Shown here piece after piece: positions 11,722 through 21,714 of a stretch of 64,000 nucleotides of DNA. Numbering within the stretch: position 1 is the first letter of the stretch; each line of letters starts with the position of its first letter. The position numbers and the translations under genes are program-made. The notes beneath the pieces are model-generated. The model did no database searches and was not told where the DNA came from. It saw only the letters and a program-made list of their open reading frames with translations. The DNA lies in assembly GCA_030323885.1 (NCBI GenBank), contig CM059186.1, positions 169,431,230 through 169,495,229 of the forward strand, given 5' to 3'. The DNA comes from Branchipolynoe longqiensis (Eukaryota > Annelida > Polychaeta > Phyllodocida > Polynoidae).

Positions 11722-11855
11722 TTTTATGCAAGCAGGAATCAGAGAGGCGCATAATGTTACATTAAATCCTCCCCCCCCTTACTTCGCGACTGCGGGTTCA
11801 TTACAAGCAGGAATCAGAGAGGCGCATAATGTTTAATTAAATCCTCCCCCCCTTA
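11722..11855. repeat. Direct duplication (AGCAGGAATCAGAGAGGCGC)
   Basis: Two near-identical copies of about 70 bp, each ending in a C-run and TTACTT. Confidence 0.75.
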
Positions 11856-12084
11856 CTTGTTCGTTGTGGGTTGGGCGGGGAGCCTAGTTTCCCGTTATTC
11901 CCAATTACCCCGAGCACTACCAGGATCCCGGTTAGCTATCCGTCGCCCGACCGAAAGGCTTGGGAAGGGTTAGGGAGTAGGTGACTGGAAATCCTCTGAT
12001 GGCAAGCTCCAGCGGTTCCGAGCAACTCTCACTCCATTTACCATACAACTCAGTCACTTTTGACCCGTTAATTATGTCGGAATG

Positions 12085-12425
12085 AGCAACTCCGTCTGTC
12101 TTGACATTTATACAGCGTCCCTGCTCATCCCCCTCAATTTGGTTCTGACGCACGAGAAGTGCATACCATCTGCGAAATACAGTACCCCTAATAGACAGCT
12201 CGGAAACGTATACATAACTACGCAAATTATACAATGTCCCTGCTCCTCCCCAATCTTTATGGTTCAGACGCACAAGAGTGCATACACCTGCGCAATACAT
12301 ACTACCCCTTACCAAATAGCTCGGAAAAACCTGTCAATAACCCTCCAAGTTATACAACGTCCCTGCTCCTCCCCAACCTTTATGGTACAGAAGCACAAGA
12401 GTGCATATACGTGTTTAGTAAACCT
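12085..12425. repeat. Triplicated ~124-bp repeat after env
   Basis: Three copies of TATACAACGTCCCTGCTCCT with GGTTCAGACGCACAAGAGTG. In minus sense this is immediately downstream of the env stop. Confidence 0.8.
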
Positions 12426-12552
12426 TTTCATCCCCTATAAGGGAGCGCACCCAGCTCCAAAACTGAGCCCTGCGCCCTATATCTCACTATAGGATCCTCC
12501 TGGATCATCAATGGGGAAGGAGAGGGTAGTTCTTTGGATTCATAGACCACCG

Positions 12553-13209
12553 TCATGTCATGTTCTTTGCTTCGTCCCTCGCTAAGGCTATCATTGATTC
12601 GACTACAGAAACATGCTTCGCTAATTGCAGCTGGATATTTCGTGTTCTATTCATCATGGAAATCATGTGCAAATGGTTATGCCTCAGGGCCTGCGTCTGT
12701 AGTCTGTGGGCAGCAATAGCCAGTTGCACCCTTTTCAGTTGTGCTTGGCTTACCGTACCGAACAGCCACGACGCTGCCTCCCCTATCGCATTAACCAGTC
12801 CCCGCTTAGGCCGTTTAGTTACCAACTGTAGGAAATCTACAGGGTCATGTTTTACTCTGGCCTGGAGGACTCCGAGCTTCATGTTCCAATGATGAATATT
12901 GACAGACCACCGGTTCGCAGTCAGCTTCCCCATATAGCCCCGTACTTGCGAGACCCAGTGATCCACCGGTGGCCGGTTAGGTGGCGTGATCAGCACCACC
13001 AGCTGCCACACAGCAGACACCGTCCTCACCTCTCCTTGGCTTCGTACTAGGACGCCATCATCTTTAAATAGGTCGGTGCTGCCGGCCAGAGGTAGGCAGC
13101 ACCAGATGACGCCCACGTGCCAGTACAGAGACCACATGGTCGGAACGACTGAGGTATATATTTGCAGTCCTTGGGGTGATATCCCCGAGGAGATCGTGTC
13201 CCGCAGCAC
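12553..13209 (-). CDS. Envelope fusion (F-like) protein fragment, truncated
   Basis: The 218-residue ORF resembles the first part of baculovirus F / errantivirus Env fusion proteins. A hydrophobic segment around residues 25-43, starting at an internal Met, looks like a signal peptide. Residues 133-136 (RPKR) form a furin-type cleavage site, followed at 137-151 by a Gly-led hydrophobic stretch (GLVNAIGEAASWLFG) like a fusion peptide. An amphipathic helical region follows. A stop comes after about 80 residues of the F1-like part, and no transmembrane anchor is present, so the copy is incomplete for fusion. The assignment rests on motif order, not on a search. Confidence 0.68.
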   Translation of the reverse strand: MLRDTISSGISPQGLQIYTSVVPTMWSLYWHVGVIWCCLPLAGSTDLFKDDGVLVRSQGEVRTVSAVWQLVVLITPPNRPPVDHWVSQVRGYMGKLTANRWSVNIHHWNMKLGVLQARVKHDPVDFLQLVTKRPKRGLVNAIGEAASWLFGTVSQAQLKRVQLAIAAHRLQTQALRHNHLHMISMMNRTRNIQLQLAKHVSVVESMIALARDEAKNMT

Positions 13210-13559
13210 TATACTAACAGTGAAACCGGACAGATCCTGATATCAGTCCTGACCGCTATACCCAACGAACCCTGGTGGTATATATCGAACACCCCCACAC
13301 TGCTGCAATCAACTGGACGACTCCTGAATGCAATCTACTTGCACCCCAGAGGTTCCCGAAGCGAGAAAAAAAACACTTTTTAGTCTTAAAAACACACCTT
13401 GGTCTTCAGGACACGCGTCTCTCAATGCTTCTTTTAACAATATTGTTCAAAATAATCCCACTCGGCACTGACTGCCGGCAGTGCCCTCCCGTACCGCTCG
13501 AGGGTTCAAGTCCGACGTGAATCTTCACCAACTTAAATATTGTTCAAACCGGTGGGTGA

Positions 13560-13760
13560 CGGTTCGATCCCGGCGCTCCAATTCGTGCTACACCGGGTGC
13601 TGTCCGCGCACCGCCCGTCCCGTGCTTCTTGTCTGCGCTACACCGGCGTCGCTTGGTCCACTTAATCACCGCACACTCACCGTCCCGGTGCTTTTATCTG
13701 CGCTACACCGGGTGGTTTATATCAAGTCGTCGTGCAGTGTATATATGTACACGCCTCACC
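13560..13760. repeat. Short repeats (CTGCGCTACACCG)
   Basis: Three imperfect copies of TGCGCTACACCGG with CACCG-rich spacers. No gene is recognisable in 13240-14280. Confidence 0.5.
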
Positions 13761-14288
13761 GCCCCTGAGGTCAGCCACTCAACTTCCCTAACAAACACAT
13801 ACCAGCCTGCTGCTATATTTAACCACTGGCTTAAATAATCACTGTTCTGAGTAGTAATTAATATACAATGTCTCCGTACACTCTACCAGTAGGTCTGTTT
13901 GTTGATTCGTTGTGGTTTTACGTCCTAGCCACATCCATGGTGCTGGACCCACATAAATATACAAATAAAATTTATTCAACTTCATCTGTGTCGGGAGGGA
14001 CAACCACACAATGTTGAAACAAAAAAAAACAAAAAAATCACTCGATCACACTCGTTCGTGTCGATCTCCTCCGACCTGTTATCACGTGCCTATGTATAGA
14101 ACGGCACACTGCTAGAAGCAAACAAAAATACAAAAAGTCAAAGTTTCAGTGTTTTCGGTGAAAAAAAAATCAAAAAAATCTCATATATGCACGATCTCGT
14201 GAATATATATATAATATTCAGGAATACACACAGTCTTCCTTGCCGTACTTCACGCCACGCCTCCCTCACCTCCCCGCTGTCTCGCCGG

Positions 14289-15104
14289 TTATGTCATTGC
14301 CCGCCGTGCGGGGGGGAGGGGTGCGTGGGGCGGGGGGAGGGTGGCGAGGCATCGTCCAGTGCCCGCCCCCTCGCCCGCACCCGCGTCGTGGGTCGACTTC
14401 CATCCCGGGTCGGTTGTAGGGTTTATTGTCATCACCCGATAGCGTGCTGGGTTCGATGCCGTACCCGGCGCGGGTTCGTTCCGCTTCACCACCTGTTCAA
14501 GAAACCGGGGAACAGAACAAGGGAGAGACACGCTAGTACCGCCACTCAATCCCCCATCACTCAGATTTGCACGCACACACTTATTTTCTTTCCCATGCAC
14601 ACACTCATAATTTTTATCACCCCTGGCATCCTGCATGCATGCACCATCATCCTTTGCATGCTGCACACCTCCAGTCTCACCATGCACATACTTTTTACTA
14701 CTCTTAATTACACACCTATCCTGTGCATTCTCCCACACACGCTCTGCTGATGCACGCTCTGTCGATGCACGCTGTCTTTTACAGCCCATAATTGGAAGAC
14801 CCTCAATTACCTCTACTGGACTTGACTCTACACGCCATCCCCCACTTGTGTGCATCGCGTGTGTGCTTGGTACCCGTGCCCTCTTACACTCATTGTCTAT
14901 GACCCATGGCTCTGGTAATTGTCCTTGAAATTGCCCCAATGGCAATTGACAATCCCTCTCCCCACCTGTCTGGTCATAACCAGTGTTGTGTGCTTTGAGC
15001 ACTTTCTTTTCTGTGCACTCAACCTGTGTGTGTATACATTCATAGAATTCCCATTTATCTGTCGATATATACAAAAAAAAATACAATATATATCGACGTA
15101 CCAT
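14289..15104 (-). other. Unassigned 271-residue open frame in LTR element
   Basis: This is an open frame upstream of env in the sense direction. It is charged and Lys/Arg/Glu-rich in the middle, and ends Pro/Ala-rich. It lies where gag would be expected but shows no zinc knuckle or major homology region. It may be non-coding. Confidence 0.2.
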
Positions 15105-15370
15105 TCCCTTCTATCTGTCGATATATATATCAAAAACACAATATACATCGACGAACCGACGTACCATTCCCATCTATCTGTCGATATATATAAAAAACAC
15201 AATATACATCGACGTACCGACGTACCTTTCCCCTCTAGCTGTCGATATATATATTTTTTTAAACAATACAAATTGATGTACCGTCGTACACTCCCTTCTA
15301 TCTGTCGATATATATCAAAAACGCAATATATATCGACCTACCGACGTACACAACTCCCACCTACTATCAA
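15050..15370. repeat. ~65-bp tandem repeat with TGTCGATATATA
   Basis: Five copies of TATCTGTCGATATATA followed by ACACAATATACATCGACG. Each unit is itself an imperfect inverted repeat around the TCGATATATA/TATATCGA core. Confidence 0.8.
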
Positions 15371-15839
15371 TATATATCAACAAGACCAAAAACACACCGA
15401 CAACACCGCTCTATGGGTTGTCTCAGGTCTCACGCTCTCTCGACACACCCCCTACTCACTCCCCTACACATACACAGACCCCTGCCGGCGTGTCGCTGCT
15501 GCATGCGGCTTCCCCACACACACACTGCGCGCGGCCCCCCTACACACAGTCAGGGTGGGTCGCCTTTCTACTGGGACAGCCCCCACTACGTTAAAGCTGT
15601 ACACTCAATTGAAACCATAACATTTCTCAAACCAACACCCTGTTCTACATCTGCCTTTACATATGTAAGTTAGCTACATGTGTCCTTACCAAACCTCAGT
15701 CGTCCACTGAAATGTAATACCAAGCCTATTTAACAGGACCTATTCTCTGCCTGACAGGACTCAAAACTATTGGACTATGCACCTTTAATTTACTGGCACA
15801 GTATCACTTTTGCTGCCGGGTGCAGCCCCCAGCTCACCC

Positions 15840-16065
15840 ACCCACACACACGGTGGGCTCGCACCATGCTGGGTGCGACCTCCCTACACACACCCCCACA
15901 CACACACACAGTCCTTTTGAGTCCTGCCGGCTGTTTATACACGGCGGTGGGTGGTATGCTTGCTGCTTGCACTCTCTCAGCTCACACACACGCACGCACG
16001 CGCACGCGCACGCGCACACGCACACGCACACGCTCACACTCACACTCACACTCACACTCACCTCT
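15840..16065. repeat. (CA)n/(CGCA)n simple repeat
   Basis: CACACA, GCACGC and TCACAC runs in a row. A similar CA-rich block and the same CTGCCGGC context recur near 16560-16640. Confidence 0.85.
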
Positions 16066-16864
16066 TGAGTCCTGCCGGCCGTCTATAGAGGGGGTGTAAT
16101 GACGTCACGAGGCAACTTCCGGTGGCCATATTGGATTACATATGCAAGGCTTGGAAGTGCTTACATTGTGTTTATTTACTGATTTGTTGGTTTATTTGTC
16201 ACTGTTTTGAGCAGTTTGGCCTCAAAAGTTGGGGGAAAGGGGTTTTTTGATGGAGGGAAAGCATTTAAAAAAATCATGTAGCCTCATATCATGGCTAAAG
16301 TGCAGTATGTTGACACTTTGGATGCTCTGTCAAAGAATTAGAGAGGTTCGGGCAGTACCCACTAGGTGGTGCCACATACTTCAACAGCCCTGATTATAGG
16401 TAGGCCCAGTGGTGGCCATAGTGTTCTTGGTATAAGATAGGGGGCGCCATAGTTGGTATTAAGTGTACTCCAAGATGGCTAACTTCCCAGTGATGACGTC
16501 ACGTGCACTCCCTCTATACACGGCGGGTGGGTGGTGTGCCTGCAGCGTGCGCTTTCTCAGCTCACACCCACACCCACACACACCCCTGCCGGCCTCCACA
16601 CAGCCGGTGGGTAGTGTGATTGCTGTGTCTAGCCTGCCCATAGCCTAGTCAAAGGAGTGCGACTACTAATATTCTATTAGCCAATGCCCCCTCGCCACTC
16701 CTACTGACGAGCTAATTCTTGGACAACTCTACCATTACATACATTATTTTACCAATAAAATACGTCAACTTTAGCATTAAATACGTTAATTTAACGCGAA
16801 ATATGTTATTTTAACGCGAACTGCGTTATTTTAACGCGAATCGGACAAGAACGCCCTTTTTTAT

Positions 16865-17215
16865 TTTTATATAAAGTCACCGTGTGGTTCTGGCGGCGAC
16901 GCGCGCACACACACACCTCCTTTTTATGTCTATATCAAGTTACCGTGCAGTTCTGGCGGCGACGCGCGCACACCACGGCCTTCCCGAATTTCAACTTATA
17001 TATAAATTTATATCGTTCTTTAACCCGAACCGTCGGCGCGCGCATACACAGAAGGACAACCCGCCTTTTCATTAGACATAAGGTTACCGTGTGGTTCTGG
17101 CGGCGAAGCGCGCACACTCCTAATTTATCAACATATATTCAGGTTTCAGCCTCGTGCCGTGCTACTCGGGCGGCGACGCGCGCACACTCCTAATTTATCC
17201 ACATATATTTAGGTT
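16865..17215. repeat. Tandem repeat with TTCTGGCGGCGACGCGCGCA
   Basis: Four to five copies of roughly 60-110 bp separated by AT-rich spacers. In minus sense it sits in the leader between the primer site and the rest of the interior. Confidence 0.8.
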
Positions 17216-17615
17216 TCCGCCTCATCGGGCCCGCACCCGTACAGATACTGTGTGGGCATGGCAACCTGAGTGGACCTTTGTTCGACATATATACACACAT
17301 CTATATCGACACACATGCCTCAACACACATATATCAAATTCCATACACACAACTCCTAAATTAGTTACAGATAGCGGTACACAGTGTCTCACCCCCATCT
17401 CGGCGCCCCAGCACCCAAAACAAATGATAAAACAACTGAACCCTACCCGGACATCGGTGATGTTCGTCCGCGATGTTCGTCCGCGATGTTTGTTGTCACC
17501 GCAGCACGTCTCACGGGCGCGTCTGTCATCCTCACGGCGTTCTCGCGTCATCACGGGTGTGTCTGTCATCGCCATTGCCTCACCGAGTTCTTCTGTCATC
17601 TGTCTGAACTTCAGA

Positions 17616-17633
17616 CAATCGTCATGGTCGCCA
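17616..17633 (-). other. Primer binding site (tRNA-Arg-like)
   Basis: TGGCGACCATGAC on the minus strand starts two bases after the 5' LTR. TGGCGACC is complementary to the 3' end of some arginine tRNAs, a primer type known for mdg1/412-like elements. Confidence 0.6.
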
Positions 17634-17635
17634 GT

Positions 17636-18659
17636 TATAAAACACGGATGCTCTGCCGCTGTGAGCACCCTATGTAATTACAAAACTCTCCCCCTTCATT
17701 TCACCTGTGATGCAATCAGCCTAATCAATTTAACCATGTCTGGAATGAGGAAGGAAAACTAGTCACAATGATGAACAGTGAATAAGTTGTGCTTTATTGG
17801 CAGCAACTCCTGTCATCCCCCTTACATGTGACCTAGCACCTGCACTCCTCATATACTGCCCACACTATGTCTCATTGTCACTTTAGCCTGTATATTGAAA
17901 CAGTGCCCACAACCCATGGGACAGGAGTCCTATGGCTGTGGATGCACTCAATTTGAATATCTGAATTTGGATAGCATCAGACAGAGTGTCTGGGGTCCTG
18001 CTCTAGAGTAGGTGTGTCTCACTCTAGAGCCAGGATGAGAGTGATTCTCCTTCAGTGTGTCTGAAGCAAACTCATGAATAATTAATTAGCTGAGACTAGT
18101 GTGTGGTCAGGATAGGCCAAGGGAGTCAGGTGACCGGACATTCCCCAGCCAGCCAATGAGACACTCCCCCACAGACTGGGTGGGTGACCACCCCATTAGG
18201 GGCTGTCACTCAAACCAGCTGCAGGTGGTGTACTCCATACATATGCAAATTAGGCAGGTGGGTCAGTCGGGTGGTCTTGGGTGGACAGGATGTTGCAAAC
18301 AGTTACAGATTTGTATATAGTAAAATCATTCTTTTCCTCCTTTGTATTCTTTATGAACACATAGAGAACATTTCAACCATCATGTACTGTTTCTTGCAAA
18401 GGAAGCTCTTTTCATTAACCCCAAACATCATATATAACAGATAGTTTACTCTATTCAGCATCATGTACATTTCCATCAACTCCACTCCTAGTAGAGAACA
18501 TATAGTTTACCTCACTCAGTATCATGTACCATGGGAGTGGACTTCTGTTGATTTTAGTTACCTTTAGTTTACATAATATAAGTCCCACTCCAGCATCCAA
18601 GAATAATAATGCTCTCTGCCAATATATAATTCTTAACCGAAAATCCGTATATTTTTACA
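17636..18659 (-). repeat. 5' LTR
   Basis: This is the direct repeat partner of 8549-9573, with the same termini and over 99% identity by eye. It is followed by AGGG, the second copy of the target duplication. Confidence 0.85.
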
Positions 18660-18734
18660 AGGGGACAAGTGGAGGAAACTGGTTGTAAAGTCATCTGCGG
18701 GGTGTACCTATGACCCTCACGGCTAAGGGATTGA

Positions 18735-18761
18735 CGATGATGATGATGATGATGATGATGT
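18735..18761. repeat. (GAT)n microsatellite
   Basis: Eight or nine GAT triplets in the intron upstream of CCP7 exon b. Nothing else is recognised in 18664-19000. Confidence 0.9.
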
Positions 18762-19004
18762 TCACCGATGTGGGAGCGAGGCACACGGCAGAACTTCACA
18801 CTGCTATGCACACCTTATGTGTAACCTGCACTTCACATTGTTCTGTCTAAATACAGGAGCAGGTCTTTTATGTACAGCTGCATAATCCAATGAAGGCATC
18901 AAGTGTTCGAAACCAAAACACTTGCCTAGATTTGACCGTATTTATTCAAGTTGGACATCGGCGCACTTGGTAAAGATTTATTCCTGTATAGAAGGAATAT
19001 GTGC

Positions 19005-19122
19005 CGGGCTAGGTAGCGAAAAGTATCAGTTTTTATGTTAATGGTTTGACTCAACCAGGGGTTCGAATCCCATGACCTACCAAAATGGGAGGTATGCACT
19101 CAACTCATTCGGGCACCCCGTC
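19005..19122 (-). mobile_element. SINE family 1 head fragment
   Basis: GGTTCGAATCC-type B box and TGGTTTGACTCAACC junction as in the 815-1145 copy. The tail is missing. Confidence 0.55.
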
Positions 19123-19297
19123 TTGGTGTGAAGTAAACGTTTAATGTGTACTACATTGGGGGAGGGGTGGGGAGCATCTGGTAAAGTAGTACTCTTTGTA
19201 CTACCTTCAAAATGTTGACAACTTTTGATGGCCCCCTTAACGCGTGTACATTTTATTTTTAGTAATAAGGAAAAAGGTAAAAGTAGTGTCGACACAC

Positions 19298-19398
19298 CTG
19301 TGCAGTATTGTCCCGGATGTTGCCAGTCACCGGCCGTACAGGTGACGTCATAGAAGTTGACCCCTGGGGTGAACTCAAATCCAGTGTGGCACTCGTAC
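19298..19398 (-). CDS. CCP7 exon b (second half of split sushi domain)
   Basis: The 101-bp exon starts in phase 2 after acceptor TCTGACAG, completing an Arg codon, and ends in phase 1 at donor GTGTGT. It encodes YECHTGFEFTPGVNF, then VTCTAGDWQHPGQYC. These are the CII, CIII and CIV cysteines and the conserved Trp of a sushi domain. The intron separating the two halves is 2.1 kb and contains a MITE and two tRNA-like SINE pieces. Confidence 0.8.
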
Positions 19399-19659
19399 CT
19401 GTCAGAAACAAACGCAACTGAGATTCCTGCTGAAGGTGCTGGGTGTGGAACGGGCGGTCAAGTCTGTACTCCAACACGCTTCGGCATAGTTCACGTGAAG
19501 ATTCACACTGCCTATCATGGATAAGTCTGAATAGTCTTGTTTTCACCATTAGACAGTTTGTTGATAGAAAGCCTGAGCCTACACTTTTACCGACCCAAAG
19601 GTTTTTGAACCTCCCACACCACATAGACATGGTATGAGAGCAACTGGCCTTTGATGGTG

Positions 19660-19800
19660 CTGTAAGTTATACACAGCGGTAGAAATCGAAATTGGTACAG
19701 GTGATGTGATGGCATGGGGAATCAAACCACCGACCTTCACATTAGGAGTCCGACCTAGAAAAAAGTCAGAAACTCTAACCACTCCACCACAGAGAATACT
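19660..19800 (-). mobile_element. tRNA-like SINE or tRNA pseudogene
   Basis: On the minus strand GGTGGAGTGGTTAGAG (A box) and GGTTTGATTCCC (B box) are placed as in a tRNA with a long variable arm. The stems are not maintained. Confidence 0.4.
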
Positions 19801-20044
19801 ACAGGGAATTTTACAGATATGAAATTCAAGGCTTTGCAAGGCTGGTTTTGACAGGAATTCAAGACTATTTTCATTTTGATTTAAGAAAAAAACACAATGT
19901 TGAGTGGTGATTTCAGACTAATTTAGATCAGGAGGGACAGTTTAATGGAATTCAAGGCTTTTCAAGACTAATTACCCAACAATTTTAATTCAAGGCTTTG
20001 AAAGGGGGAAAATGAAATTCCAAGACTTTTCAAGACTTTCCAGG

Positions 20045-20502
20045 CCGGTGTGGCGGTTTCAGCTCATTCCCGTGCTCAGCCGTGTCCCTCGCTTCTGCGC
20101 ATGCGTCAGAATCTAATAAACATGGCCATAATCGATTCACACGACCCGGGCGACTCGGGTCACCCGAGTCATTAGAATTTCAAATAGAACACGGCGAGTG
20201 GAGTCGACAAATACACGTGCCGTGTGCAAAAAAAGAATAACTTAGATTAATGAAATGGAAATATAGCTAAACTAGGCCATCATAAAATACTTTAAATCCT
20301 ATTTTGCTGTACTTTTATCGGTTATTTAAAAAAAAAAAAAAATTGTCCACCCGAGCGTATTCGATTATTCGACCCAAGTTTGTAGGATGTGCGCATGCGC
20401 CAATAAGTGGCTCGGGTGACCCGAGTTGATGCGAAATCCGCGCATGCGCAGAAGCAACGGGACACGGCTGAGCACGGGAACGAGCTGAAACCGCCACACC
20501 GG
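20045..20502. mobile_element. MITE with ~60-bp terminal inverted repeats
   Basis: The left end CCGGTGTGGCGGTTTCAGCT and the right end read on the other strand match over about 60 bp with a few changes, extending to TTCTGCGCATGCG. The interior is AT-rich and includes inverted CGGGTGACCCGAG blocks. No transposase and no clear target duplication are seen. Confidence 0.75.
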
Positions 20503-20644
20503 GTACATACAGACCTTGATAGTTATTCCTGAAGCCCGAGACTCGGCTGCTGAACAACCATTAGTAAAAGTGTCGAAAGGCTCAGCAAAGGAAACACATA
20601 TTACATTCTTAATCAAAGAAGCAAAGTATAATCTTCATCTACCT

Positions 20645-20960
20645 CTTCATATATATACTCGCTAGTTTTGAATTGAAGAATATAATTAAACACGCAGCTT
20701 AATAGACGTTAAATGTCAAATTGGGAGCATTCTGAGGGCCGCCATCTTATTTGTTTGCATCCTCTTCCATTTGACCAACTCTACTCCAATATAGATCAAC
20801 ACTGCAAACTGGAATCACAGTCTCCACAGTTAATTGCTATTTGAAGCAGATTTTCTCAGATTTAGACATAGGTGGCTTTCACCCCTACTCTGGGTTGTCT
20901 CTGAATACTCAGGTAACAGCAAACAATTAAACCATTTTAATATAATTGAATGAAAAAACT
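20645..20960. repeat. Dispersed repeat with GCCGCCATCTT
   Basis: This region matches 23880-24070 and, on the other strand, 36020-36250. Shared features are TTAATAGACGTTAAATGTC, CCGCCATCTT and a TTTGACCAA block. It is an unidentified, probably non-autonomous family. Confidence 0.5.
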
Positions 20961-21231
20961 ACAAGCCACAACAAGGAAAGTAAAAACTGCATTGTGATAC
21001 CTTTGTTTTTCCCATCACTCGCCCAACACATGTATGCTTTATATAAACAGTGAAATGATGCAAATATCTGCTGGAGAGCAATTGTTGAAGCACAGACTTA
21101 ACCATCATGGTCCATATTTGGTTCCTGAAATAATGATCTAGTGGTTAATATATCAACGACTTAATTTCAAAGGTTAAGTTCACATTTCAGAGCTCACCTT
21201 TTCTTACACTTACCAACAAAGGTTTTGTTTG

Positions 21232-21305
21232 TAGCAGGATTCGAACCCACACTTCTAGCCATTCCGGGGCTAGCGTGCTAACCATTACACTACCTAGGCT
21301 CCCTA
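21232..21305 (-). mobile_element. tRNA-like SINE head
   Basis: GTGTAATGGTTAGCACGC and GGGTTCGAATCCTGC on the minus strand form A and B boxes. The acceptor stem does not pair, so a working tRNA is unlikely. Confidence 0.45.
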
Positions 21306-21502
21306 ATGTTATCACCCTATCTACACATACTTGTCTATGTGACTCCTTGTGTCATATTCTCATGTTGGATAATTCGATGAGTTTGATGAAGATCTAATGT
21401 ATTTAAATTGATACCTAGTTAAATAAAAAAGAATTGCAAAAAAAAACAAAAAAAACAATAATACAAAGCAGGTGATAAGCAGGTCACGTGTTAACACACT
21501 AC

Positions 21503-21581
21503 CTGATGACGTCATTTGGGAATCCGTCCGTTTCCGGTATAACAGCGTTGGGATCTATCACAGGGCAGCCACATATCCGAT
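21503..21581 (-). CDS. CCP7 exon a (first half of split sushi domain)
   Basis: The 79-bp exon starts in phase 1 after acceptor CACACAG and ends in phase 2 at donor GTAGTG, leaving AG of a split Arg codon. It encodes RICGCPVIDPNAVIPETDG and the stretch up to DVIR. It provides the CGC start and DPNA..ETD signature seen in CCP5. Joined to the exon at 19298-19398 it gives 180 bp, exactly one CCP. It is the only CCP in the window made by two exons. Confidence 0.8.
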
Positions 21582-21714
21582 CTGTGTGATACAAAGCAGC
21601 GACAATCGCAGGTCACTTTCCGCAGGTCAGCCAAGGTCACATTCATATGACCTGCAGGGTCACACAGAGCACTCAGGGACCTGGGAAAGTATTACCTGCA
21701 CGCCGAGCAACTCT

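Larger units (their letters stand above)
8549..18659 (-). mobile_element. LTR retroelement with F-like env fragment, no gag-pol
   Basis: Two direct repeats of about 1,025 bp flank an 8-kb interior. A 4-bp target duplication AGGG lies at 8545-8548 and 18660-18663. Read on the minus strand, a tRNA-Arg-like primer site follows the 5' LTR and a purine tract precedes the 3' LTR. The interior contains an env-like ORF (12553-13209) and several tandem arrays. No protease, reverse transcriptase, RNase H or integrase motif was seen. The 4-bp duplication and the Env type suggest a Ty3/Gypsy (errantivirus-like) relative, and without gag-pol the copy would depend on helper proteins. Confidence 0.8.

Noticed and set aside
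14187..14750. 187-residue plus-strand ORF inside the LTR element
   Set aside because: Antisense to the element, His/Thr/Leu-rich from CAC repeats, with no recognisable domain.
8549..18659. The two 1-kb repeats as a simple segmental duplication
   Set aside because: AGGG flanks, a PBS after one copy and a purine tract before the other fit an LTR element better.
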